Source: Bacilli bacterium (GTDB lineage Bacteria > Bacillota_I > Bacilli_A > RFN20 > CAG-288). Taken from it: a stretch of DNA of 5,306 nucleotides. The position numbers and the translations under genes were made by a program. Below, piece by piece: positions 1 through 5,306 of the stretch. The stretch is from the NCBI GenBank assembly GCA_028707375.1, contig JAQWCB010000067.1, positions 1 to 5,306 on the forward strand, given 5' to 3'. Position 1 is the stretch's first letter, and each line of letters starts with the position of its first letter. The notes under the pieces are model-generated. The model was given only the letters and a program-made list of their open reading frames with translations, was not told the DNA's origin and did no database searches.

Positions 1-668
1 AAAGTAACACTTCCATCTCGAAGAATAACAATATCATCGCAAAGTTGGAAAATTTCATCCATTTTGTGTGAGATGTAAACAAAACTTATGTGCTTCTCTT
101 TTTTTAACTTCTTTATGATGCGGAAGAGTTTGTCAACTTCACGTTCCGATAGTGAGCTTGTGGGCTCATCTAAAACGATAACTTTCGCATTATAACTTAC
201 AGCCTTGGCTATTTCGACCATTTGTCGCTGAGAAACCGACATAGTTCTCATGATTGTTTTCGGATTGTAATCCATGTCCAATTCCGCGAAAATTTGCTTA
301 CATTTAGCAAGCATAACACGTTCATTGACGACTCCATATCGGCCAATGTAACGTCCTAAAAACATATTATCAATAATAGTTCTATCTAGACATTGGTTTA
401 ATTCTTGGTGAACCATTGCGATACCATTTTCCAAAGCTTCCTTCGGACTCGTAAACATAATAGCTTTTCCATCAAGAATAATAGTCCCACTATCTCTAGT
501 GTATATACCAAATAAACATTTCATCATCGTGGACTTACCGGCTCCATTTTCGCCCATCAATCCACAGATTGTACCCTCTTTTACGTTTAAAGAAATACTT
601 TTTAAAACTTTATTTTTACCAAAAGATTTAGATAAACCATCGATCGTAAGAATGTATTTATCTTTCAT
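1..668 (-). CDS. mglA: MglA-type sugar ABC transporter ATP-binding protein, 3' part missing
   Basis: This gene encodes the ATPase of a galactose/glucose (Mgl-type) ABC importer, acting on the cytoplasmic face of the membrane with a permease not in this window. 222 codons are visible from the ATG at 668; the rest runs off the window start. Family members have two fused ATPase domains in about 500 residues, so this is roughly the first domain. Visible motifs are Walker A GENGAGKST (39-47), the Q-loop in VHQE (Q88), the signature MSVSQRQ (143-149), Walker B VIVLDEPTSSL (163-173) and the switch histidine in YISHK (H201). The Ser in place of Gly in the signature, and the stretch KMDEIFQLCDDIVILRDG, closely resemble E. 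coli MglA as I recall it. A GAAAGGA ribosome binding site lies 6 nt before the ATG. The gene follows the binding-protein gene by 101 bp with a hairpin between, so it is probably co-transcribed. The assignment to this ATPase family is secure; sugar specificity is inferred. Confidence 0.95.
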   Translation of the reverse strand, partial: MKDKYILTIDGLSKSFGKNKVLKSISLNVKEGTICGLMGENGAGKSTMMKCLFGIYTRDSGTIILDGKAIMFTSPKEALENGIAMVHQELNQCLDRTIIDNMFLGRYIGRYGVVNERVMLAKCKQIFAELDMDYNPKTIMRTMSVSQRQMVEIAKAVSYNAKVIVLDEPTSSLSEREVDKLFRIIKKLKKEKHISFVYISHKMDEIFQLCDDIVILRDGSVT

Positions 669-694
669 GTTTTTTCCTTTCAAAACTCATATGC

Positions 695-726
695 AAGGCT
701 AGGCTCCACTTTGGGAGTCTAGCCTT
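695..726 (-). ncRNA. Intergenic mRNA hairpin between mglB and mglA
   Basis: The arms 695-707 and 714-726 are inverted repeats of 13 bp around a 6-nt loop. In the minus-strand transcript all pairs are Watson-Crick except one A-C mismatch. No T tract follows; the next bases are GCATATGAG, so it is not a standard intrinsic terminator. Its place between a binding-protein gene and its ATPase gene matches the mRNA-stabilising or expression-tuning stem-loops known between such genes, which help keep the binding protein in excess over the membrane parts. That role is inferred; the structure is seen directly. Confidence 0.75.
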
Positions 727-769
727 ATAATTCTTAGATAATTGCTTAATTAAATTAAAGACAATTTAA

Positions 770-2029
770 TTATTTAGAAGAGGCTTGAGCATTTAGATAA
801 TCAACAATCATTTGACCCTGTAACTCTCCACCTTGAACCGCATCAAATCCGACGTAATAGATATTTTTAAATCTCTTATCCGCCATATTTGCAGTATCAA
901 CATTACCATCGTTATCAGTGCCTTGTCTATTCCAGAAAATTACTGGTACATTGGTTGGATTGGCTTCTGTCGCTCCCACTTTTGTTGCAATAGTTTCAAG
1001 ATACGATGCTGTGGAAGTAGTCTTAACCATATTGATAATATATGCATCATACTCACTAGCATCAGCTGATTCCAAATTGGAAGTTGACAATGATTCATCT
1101 GAACCATTACCAAAGGTCTGAGTAACATTAAAGTTAAATAATGGAGCATATTCAGCAAATAAAGGTTTCATAGATGTATTTAAGAAAGTATCAGAAGAGC
1201 TATAGTATGATTGCCATACATTAACTGTATCTGTCGTTCCTTTCTTAACCGCAGAATCAACTAAATCTTTAACGGCAACATCAACATATTGATCAACGTT
1301 GTCAGCTGTGATAGCAAAGTTGTTAACCAGCATGGATTTATCTGTTTCATTGAAGTTGTACTCAGATGATATCTTTCCGTATCCATTGCTTGACTCTTCT
1401 GAGAAGCCACTCTTAGTGGGGTCAGTAACGCCATCGATGCAGTTACGAGTAAGCATATATATACCTGCCGCTTGCGCGGAAGCATTCTGATTGATTGTTC
1501 CCATAATTTTACCATCGCGAATATATTGCAAAGTAGAATTATTCGAGTCATAACCAAAGATTGGCAAGCCCTTGATCCAGTTAGAAGCACCAATTGCGCC
1601 TTCAGCCATACCATCGTTATTAGAAACAAAGAAATCAATATCATTTCCGTGTTTATTAATCCAGGTTTCGGCGGTTGATGTAGCCGTGGCTGAATCCCAT
1701 GTAACACCAGCTGTCGTCTTTTGCTCAGCATGTTCAATCTCGACAGTTTTATATTCAACACCATCAGATAGTTTCAACTTGCCTTCTTCCGGCACTTCAG
1801 AGTTAGCACCACCGGTTGCTTTGCCTGTATTTGAACCACGTGTTCCTAAGGCTTCACGTATACCAGCAGTACGAGCAGCACTATCGTTGTGGTCAATTTG
1901 GCCAATTAATAAACAATAGTTAAGAGTTTCATCAGCGGACGCATCGGCCCAAGACCAGTCACTAGTCGAGCCACATGATGCAAGTGCAATAGTAGCTAAA
2001 GCGAAAATGGGAAGTAAACGTTTTTTCAT
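770..2029 (-). CDS. mglB: Circularly permuted MglB-like galactose/glucose-binding lipoprotein
   Basis: This is the extracellular binding component of the Mgl-type importer, tethered by lipid. A signal peptide ends in the lipobox LAS-C19. The segment order is reversed relative to MglB. Residues 35-250 match the normally C-terminal part: GQIDHNDSAAR (H47, D49, R53), W111, FVSNNDGM (N138), IFGYD (D161), GTINQNASAQA, and the closing FAITADNVDQYVD. After a linker of about 15 residues, residues 266-419 match the normally N-terminal part: VNVWQSYYSSSDTF (Y276, D280, F282), YIINMV, VIFWNRQ (N367) and YYVGFDAVQGGELQGQ. These correspond to E. coli sugar contacts Y10, D14, F16, N91, H152, D154, R158, W183, N211 and D236; N256 appears to be Q181. 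The calcium loop is absent, and about 33 extra residues lie between R53 and W111. MglB is usually about 330 residues. An AGGAGGA site precedes the ATG, and mglA follows. Fold and permutation are well supported; glucose/galactose as ligand is inferred from the pocket. Confidence 0.93.
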   Translation of the reverse strand: MKKRLLPIFALATIALASCGSTSDWSWADASADETLNYCLLIGQIDHNDSAARTAGIREALGTRGSNTGKATGGANSEVPEEGKLKLSDGVEYKTVEIEHAEQKTTAGVTWDSATATSTAETWINKHGNDIDFFVSNNDGMAEGAIGASNWIKGLPIFGYDSNNSTLQYIRDGKIMGTINQNASAQAAGIYMLTRNCIDGVTDPTKSGFSEESSNGYGKISSEYNFNETDKSMLVNNFAITADNVDQYVDVAVKDLVDSAVKKGTTDTVNVWQSYYSSSDTFLNTSMKPLFAEYAPLFNFNVTQTFGNGSDESLSTSNLESADASEYDAYIINMVKTTSTASYLETIATKVGATEANPTNVPVIFWNRQGTDNDGNVDTANMADKRFKNIYYVGFDAVQGGELQGQMIVDYLNAQASSK

Positions 2030-2040
2030 TTTTTAAAAAA

Positions 2041-2047
2041 TCCTCCT
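2041..2047 (-). promoter_or_regulatory. Ribosome binding site of the permuted mglB
   Basis: AGGAGGA is a near-perfect Shine-Dalgarno sequence placed 11 nt before the ATG at 2029, somewhat longer than usual spacing. It supports this start and high expression, as expected for an importer's binding protein. Confidence 0.85.
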
Positions 2048-2111
2048 ATGTTAATAATCCCAACGAAACAAGGAAATTTTGACAATAAGTCTAAGTTAAC
2101 CTTGTAACTTG

Positions 2112-2140
2112 ATTATATTGAAAGCGTTTACACATTAGAA
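2112..2140 (-). promoter_or_regulatory. Promoter of the mgl operon, weak -35 and perfect -10
   Basis: TATAAT at 2112-2117 is a perfect -10 box. With a 17-nt spacer the -35 hexamer is TTCTAA at 2135-2140, matching the TTGACA consensus at only three of six positions, and there is no extended -10. This predicts transcription starting near 2105 and a leader of about 75 nt before the mglB ATG. A good -10 with a poor -35 is typical of promoters that need an activator, and an AraC-type response regulator is encoded next door. The promoter is predicted by sequence only. Confidence 0.7.
2118..2132 (+). promoter_or_regulatory. cre site for CcpA catabolite repression
   Basis: TTGAAAGCGTTTACA fits the cre consensus WTGNAANCGNWNNCW at every fixed position and is nearly palindromic. 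It occupies the spacer between the predicted -35 and -10 boxes and abuts the -10, so a bound CcpA-HPr(Ser-P) complex would block RNA polymerase. This predicts that the sugar importer is shut off when a preferred carbon source is plentiful. A LacI/GalR-type repressor with a similar operator is a less likely alternative. Confidence 0.82.
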
Positions 2141-2143
2141 TTG

Positions 2144-2178
2144 AATATTCTACACTCAGGCTATAAAATTTCACACAA
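2144..2178 (-). promoter_or_regulatory. Direct repeats upstream of -35, candidate response-regulator operator
   Basis: On the minus strand TTGTGTGAAATTTT (2165-2178) and GAGTGTAGAATATT (2144-2157) share GTGT-N2-A-N3-TT with starts 21 bp apart. A third partial match, ATGTGTAAACGCTT at 2122-2135, follows 22 bp later and overlaps the cre site. Tandem half-sites two helical turns apart, with the proximal one just upstream of the -35, are the usual arrangement for AraC-family activators. Binding by the adjacent YesN-type regulator is inferred; the elements are short and lie in AT-rich sequence. Confidence 0.45.
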
Positions 2179-2238
2179 GATATTAATATAGCGGAATAAC
2201 ATAATTATATTTCTGGAAATTTTTATATATTTTTCAAT

Positions 2239-2266
2239 AAAAAAAGCAGTGTTTTACTGCCTTTTT
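2239..2266 (-). terminator. Rho-independent terminator of the sensory operon
   Basis: In the minus-strand transcript GCAGT and ACTGC form a 5-bp stem around an AAAAC loop and are followed by seven T residues; the stem can extend through A-T pairs past one bulged G. It lies about 73 nt beyond the stop of the sensor lipoprotein and before the mgl promoter, so it separates the two transcription units. The stem is short, so some readthrough is possible. The opposite strand has only a short T run, so bidirectional action is uncertain. Confidence 0.75.
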
Positions 2267-2338
2267 GTCAAATATGATTTTTGTAACATTATAATAAAAT
2301 CGTACAAATAAATAATATATTGAGTTAATAATAACTAG
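2267..2338. other. AT-rich 3' untranslated stretch
   Basis: Between the sensor lipoprotein stop and the terminator stem I see only AT-rich sequence with no supported gene, promoter or repeat. With the terminator and mgl control elements listed separately, this completes the 309-bp gene-free gap. Confidence 0.6.
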
Positions 2339-3382
2339 CTATTCCGGATTATTCATTAAGTATTCCTCGGGTAAACTATCATAAGTGATAGCACTTCCCT
2401 TGATATAAATATAATTGCCTTTAACCACTTCATAATCAGGGTTATTTTCCATAGATGTCCCATTTTCGAAATAATTGATAGCATCAATTATTGCCGAAGC
2501 TTGCTTTTGTGCATCATTTAAAATAGTACCGTACATATACCCATCGCGAATCGCTCTGTATCCAACATCAGTTCCATCCACTCCGAGCAGCTGCACGGGT
2601 TGAAGTGAAACATCTACATTATATTTAAAGACATCTTTCTCTATTAAATAATCCATCGCGCCACACGCCATATCGTCATTGTTCGAAAAAATAATTTCAA
2701 CACTATCCTTTATTTTGTCATATTCATCCGCCATCATATTATATGCCTCTGCTCGACTCCAATTGCATATGTAAGTATTGATTAAATCAACATCATATCC
2801 ATCCTCGGTCAACTGACTTATAACCTTTGCACTTCGCTGTTCTGCATCTTGATGACCCAATTCCCCTTTAAGAATAATGGCTTGTATTTTTCCATCTCCA
2901 TTCTTATCATATTTGGGATTGAGATCATTGGGATTACCAAATATATCCTCAGCTAATTTAGCCTGCAATTCACCTTCATAAGAATTATCCGCTCCAATAT
3001 AGAAAGCATTGGTCTGATTATCCATATCATCCAATAAAGGCTCTCGATTAAAAAATATAACATTAGCCTTATTTACCAAACTTTTTTCAATAATCGCTGA
3101 AGCCGATAATCGATCAACCATATTAACTAAAAGCAATTTTTGCTGTTCATCTTCCAAAGCGGAATTAATCTGTTGCATCTGAGTTTTTTGTGACTTCTCC
3201 GCATATTGAATATTTACGTCATATTCGCTGTCGGTACGATGAAGAATAACCTTTTTCAGTTCATTGATAAAAGTATCTTTACTATTATAAATAAACAGCG
3301 AAAAACTTGGAGTCGACTCACCGCAGCTCGACAATAAAAGTCCTATCATCATAAATATATTTCTAGCAATTTTATTTTTCAT
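2339..3382 (-). CDS. Canonical MglB-like sugar-binding lipoprotein, probable sensor subunit
   Basis: A 347-residue lipoprotein (lipobox LSS-C20) with the usual MglB segment order. Sugar contacts known from E. coli MglB are all present: Y32, D36 and F38 in IYNSKDTF; N112 in FFNREP; H177, D179 and R183 in GELGHQDAEQR; W208; N235 in FSNNDDM; D269 in LGVDG; N289 in GTILND. The calcium loop DKNGDGKIQ (159-167) and its partner Glu (E229) are also kept. It should bind glucose or galactose. It is not in the importer operon but is last in the regulator-kinase operon, overlapping the kinase gene by 11 nt, with an AAGGTG ribosome binding site inside the kinase's last codons. This context suggests that it presents sugar to the kinase's external domain, as XylFII does for LytS in Clostridium beijerinckii. 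A role as a second transport binding protein for the same importer is not excluded. Confidence 0.92.
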   Translation of the reverse strand: MKNKIARNIFMMIGLLLSSCGESTPSFSLFIYNSKDTFINELKKVILHRTDSEYDVNIQYAEKSQKTQMQQINSALEDEQQKLLLVNMVDRLSASAIIEKSLVNKANVIFFNREPLLDDMDNQTNAFYIGADNSYEGELQAKLAEDIFGNPNDLNPKYDKNGDGKIQAIILKGELGHQDAEQRSAKVISQLTEDGYDVDLINTYICNWSRAEAYNMMADEYDKIKDSVEIIFSNNDDMACGAMDYLIEKDVFKYNVDVSLQPVQLLGVDGTDVGYRAIRDGYMYGTILNDAQKQASAIIDAINYFENGTSMENNPDYEVVKGNYIYIKGSAITYDSLPEEYLMNNPE

Positions 3383-5081
3383 TTTTTATCACCTTATCAA
3401 TAGGAAGATATATAAATACTTTAGTTCCACAGTCTAACTCCGATTCAATTTTAATATCAGCCTTTTCTCCGTAATAAAGTCGAATGCGCTGAAAAACATT
3501 ATTTACCCCTACTCCATCGGTTTCAACAACTTTATGGAAGGAATCATATATCTGCTTTATCTTGCTTTCCAGAATACCAAATCCATCGTCGGTAATTGTA
3601 AAAATAATAAATCCATTATCTTTATATCCTTCAATGTCTATTTTTCCACCATCTGGATTATTTTTAATTCCGTGAACAATGGCATTCTCGACGATAGGCT
3701 GAAGAATCAGCTTGGTAACCTTATAATCCATTATATCTTCTGTGACATTTATCGAATATTGAAATTTTTCACGATATCTCATCTTTTGAATTAAAAGATA
3801 GTTTCGGACATGCTCTACCTCATCTCTAATGGGGATAATTGATTTTCCTTTCGAAAGTGAGATGCGAAATAATTTTGATAAAGCAATAATCATATTCTGT
3901 GCTGTTTCATTCTCATTGTTATTAATTTCGTAAATGATTGAATCCAAAGTATTGTATAGAAAGTGAGGATTTATCTGATTTTGTAACACGCTCAATTCTG
4001 ATTTGCGTTTTAAATTTTGCTCAAGCACCACTTGGTTCATCAAAGAAGAAATTCTCTTAATCATATTGTTATAGTTTCGCGTGAGATCCTCAACTTCATA
4101 GGTTCCTTCGACCTTAACTTCGCGTGCATCAATATATCCTTTTTGCGACACTTCTTCCATTGCCAAGCGCAATCGATAAATAGGCTCTGTGACTTGGTTA
4201 GACACCGTTCGAATAGACCACAAAGTTATCAGGAAAAAAATGACAGAAATAATTAAATCAATTATCAACAGCATACTTGTAGTATTAGCGATATAGTCAA
4301 TATTGGAAACAACCGCTAAGCGCCATGTTGTATTATCTATAGTATTTATCGATAGAAAATAGTCGTGACCTTTTAAAGATATATTTTGCGTTCCAAAAAC
4401 CACATTCTTAAATATATTAAGTTCGCCTTCTTCTAAATCAGCAGATTGATATACAGTGTCATAATTTTTGTCATAGATAACCACGTGCCCTCCTTGCCCC
4501 AAATCAATATCGGATAAGGTGGCAATAGCTTTAGTAAAGTTTAGTCGGAAATTGAGAATGCCGTGATTCTTTTCCCCATAAGCCACATATTTAGACAGGG
4601 TAAAAATATATAGACCATTATCGTTTTCAATACTCGAAAAAATATTAATAAGCGGATTGTTAGCAGCCTCTAAAAACCACTCTTCGCCAGATCTATCTTC
4701 TCCATCATCAGTCTTTGATGAAGACACGACTAGATTTCCTGCCGTTGAATATAAACTTATATCCTCAATTTCCGATTTCATAGATTGAGCCAATTCGAAA
4801 TATACCGATAACTCTTGCTCATCTAAGTGATCTTCCTCCTCAAGTTTGGTTTCAATATTGCTTGAAACATTGACTACTCCCTCAAAATATGTATTATAAA
4901 TATTTGATAATTGCGAAGTCGTTTCTTCCATGACCGTTTCATTATTAGTAACAATATTCGTGCGAAATATTGCATATGAAGCTACATACATCGCAATCAT
5001 AAAGAGAATGGTTACCAAAGAATATACTCGGATCAAGCGAGTCCTTAAGCCTTTCGGGTGATTGCTATTTCTTGCATTCAT
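3372..5081 (-). CDS. YesM/LytS-type sensor histidine kinase
   Basis: A 569-residue membrane kinase (numbered from the ATG at 5081). The layout is a short cytoplasmic tail; membrane segment 1 at about 20-39; an extracellular sensor region at about 40-267 that looks like a double Cache domain (for example YSTAGNLVVSS and GQGGHVVIYDK); membrane segment 2 at about 270-290; a HAMP linker to about 345; a short coiled coil; then the His_kinase domain. The phosphoacceptor is H373 in QINPHFLYNTLD. The ATP-binding N box is PIVENAIVHG (462-471), and the G boxes are DDGFGI (498-503) and GVGVNN (from 523). These are hallmarks of the YesM/LytS class. It should phosphorylate the response regulator encoded just upstream. 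An in-frame ATG at 5111 would add 10 residues but has a poor ribosome site and deeper overlap; the ATG at 5081 has AGGGA 10 nt before it and overlaps the regulator by 17 nt. Sugar input probably comes through the lipoprotein encoded next. Confidence 0.93.
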   Translation of the reverse strand: MNARNSNHPKGLRTRLIRVYSLVTILFMIAMYVASYAIFRTNIVTNNETVMEETTSQLSNIYNTYFEGVVNVSSNIETKLEEEDHLDEQELSVYFELAQSMKSEIEDISLYSTAGNLVVSSSKTDDGEDRSGEEWFLEAANNPLINIFSSIENDNGLYIFTLSKYVAYGEKNHGILNFRLNFTKAIATLSDIDLGQGGHVVIYDKNYDTVYQSADLEEGELNIFKNVVFGTQNISLKGHDYFLSINTIDNTTWRLAVVSNIDYIANTTSMLLIIDLIISVIFFLITLWSIRTVSNQVTEPIYRLRLAMEEVSQKGYIDAREVKVEGTYEVEDLTRNYNNMIKRISSLMNQVVLEQNLKRKSELSVLQNQINPHFLYNTLDSIIYEINNNENETAQNMIIALSKLFRISLSKGKSIIPIRDEVEHVRNYLLIQKMRYREKFQYSINVTEDIMDYKVTKLILQPIVENAIVHGIKNNPDGGKIDIEGYKDNGFIIFTITDDGFGILESKIKQIYDSFHKVVETDGVGVNNVFQRIRLYYGEKADIKIESELDCGTKVFIYLPIDKVIKNEK

Positions 5082-5306
5082 TATTCTTATATCCCTGAGG
5101 CGAAATTCCATAATATTTCTTAAAACAGTGAGAGAAATAATATGGATCAGTATAGCCTACTTCCATTGCAACATTAATAATCTTTTTATTTTTATCATTT
5201 AAAAGCTGTTTGGCCTTTTCCATTCTTAGTGAGGTTAAATACTTAGTGAAAGTTAAATTTTTTCTTTTCAACAACTGTGAGATATAAGAAATAGAGAAAC
5301 CGAGTT
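5065..5306 (-). CDS. AraC/YesN-type response regulator, C-terminal DNA-binding domain (5' part missing)
   Basis: Only the last 80 codons are inside the window; the reading frame is open to the edge, and the apparent TTG start at 5274 is internal. The protein shows the end of an AraC-family double helix-turn-helix: LGFSISYISQLLKRK is the first recognition helix region, TFTKYLTSLRMEKAKQLL is the linker helix, and INVAMEVGYTDPYYFSHCFKKYYGISPQGYK is the second helix-turn-helix. The closing GISPQGYK is the family's usual end. A receiver domain with the phosphorylated Asp is expected beyond the window, because the next gene is a YesM-type kinase overlapping it by 17 nt; this cannot be seen here. 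It is the likely activator of the mgl promoter near 2112-2178. A plain AraC regulator without a receiver domain is possible but less likely. Confidence 0.88.
   Translation of the reverse strand, partial: LGFSISYISQLLKRKNLTFTKYLTSLRMEKAKQLLNDKNKKIINVAMEVGYTDPYYFSHCFKKYYGISPQGYKNNECKK
5092..5096 (-). promoter_or_regulatory. Ribosome binding site deciding the kinase start
   Basis: AGGGA lies 10 nt before the ATG at 5081, inside the regulator's last codons. The in-frame ATG at 5111 has only the A-rich AAGAAATATT before it. This favours the downstream start and translational coupling to the regulator. Confidence 0.55.

Noticed and set aside
499..702. Open frame of 67 codons on the plus strand.
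   Set aside because: It is antisense to the Walker A region of mglA and is a shadow.
747..772. 10-bp inverted repeat TAATTAAATT/AATTTAATTA overlapping the mglB stop.
   Set aside because: It is made only of A and T in AT-rich sequence, so the stem is weak and probably chance.
1261..1764. Open frame of 167 codons on the minus strand.
   Set aside because: It lies entirely inside the permuted mglB in another frame and shows no domain motifs.
1572..1919. Open frame of 115 codons on the plus strand.
   Set aside because: It is antisense to mglB, with no recognisable motif or ribosome binding site support.
770..2029. The 419-residue protein as a fusion of two sugar-binding proteins or a tandem duplicate.
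   Set aside because: Each conserved MglB block occurs only once and the two parts add up to one full domain, so this is a reordering, not a duplication.
770..2029. Permuted order as an assembly or frameshift artefact.
   Set aside because: The frame is open throughout, with a proper signal peptide, lipobox, ribosome binding site and stop, plus a linker joining the two parts.
2030..2111. Riboswitch in the mglB leader.
   Set aside because: The leader of about 75 nt shows no conserved riboswitch motif or terminator-like hairpin.
2209..2220. Short inverted repeat ATTTCTGGAAAT as an operator.
   Set aside because: Arms of 5 bp are expected by chance here, and it lies well upstream of the predicted promoter.
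5082..5111. Upstream in-frame ATG at 5111 as the kinase start.
   Set aside because: It has a weak ribosome binding site and would overlap the regulator by 47 nt, while the ATG at 5081 has AGGGA at suitable spacing.

Overview
The window comes from an AT-rich, low-GC Gram-positive-type bacterium (Firmicutes, or a related Erysipelotrichia/Mollicutes-like lineage). The signs are lipoprotein-type extracellular sugar-binding proteins, a YesM/YesN-type two-component system, a perfect CcpA-type cre site and strong purine-rich ribosome binding sites. Tryptophan is encoded by TGG and the four visible stops are TAA or TAG, so nothing suggests TGA recoding. The genus cannot be named from this window.

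All genes lie on the minus strand, so the layout reads from high to low coordinates. The first block (5306 to 2339) is a sensory operon: the C-terminal DNA-binding domain of an AraC/YesN-type response regulator (cut by the window edge), a YesM/LytS-type sensor histidine kinase, and a canonical MglB-like glucose/galactose-binding lipoprotein. The genes overlap by 17 and 11 nt. A hairpin with a T tract at 2239-2266 closes the block.

The 309-bp gap at 2030-2338 holds that terminator and then the control region of the second operon. This has a perfect TATAAT with a poor -35, a cre site filling most of the spacer between them, and GTGT-type direct repeats spaced by two helical turns just upstream of the -35. 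The second block is a galactose/glucose (Mgl-type) ABC importer: a 419-residue binding lipoprotein, a strong intergenic hairpin, and mglA for the ATPase (truncated by the window start). A permease gene probably lies beyond the window.

The main discovery is that the 419-residue transport binding protein is a circular permutation of MglB. The segment that is C-terminal in normal MglB (with H-x-D-x3-R, the pocket Trp, SNND and GxD motifs) comes first. The segment that is normally N-terminal (Y-x3-D-x-F, FxNR and YYVG motifs) comes second. The neighbouring sensor lipoprotein has the normal order, so the permutation is visible by comparing two proteins in this window. The breakpoint falls at the calcium-binding loop, which the sensor keeps and the transporter protein has lost.

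As a working model, the canonical MglB-like lipoprotein reports external sugar to the kinase, the response regulator activates the mgl promoter, and CcpA shuts it off when preferred carbon is present. The permuted lipoprotein then delivers the same sugar to the importer.
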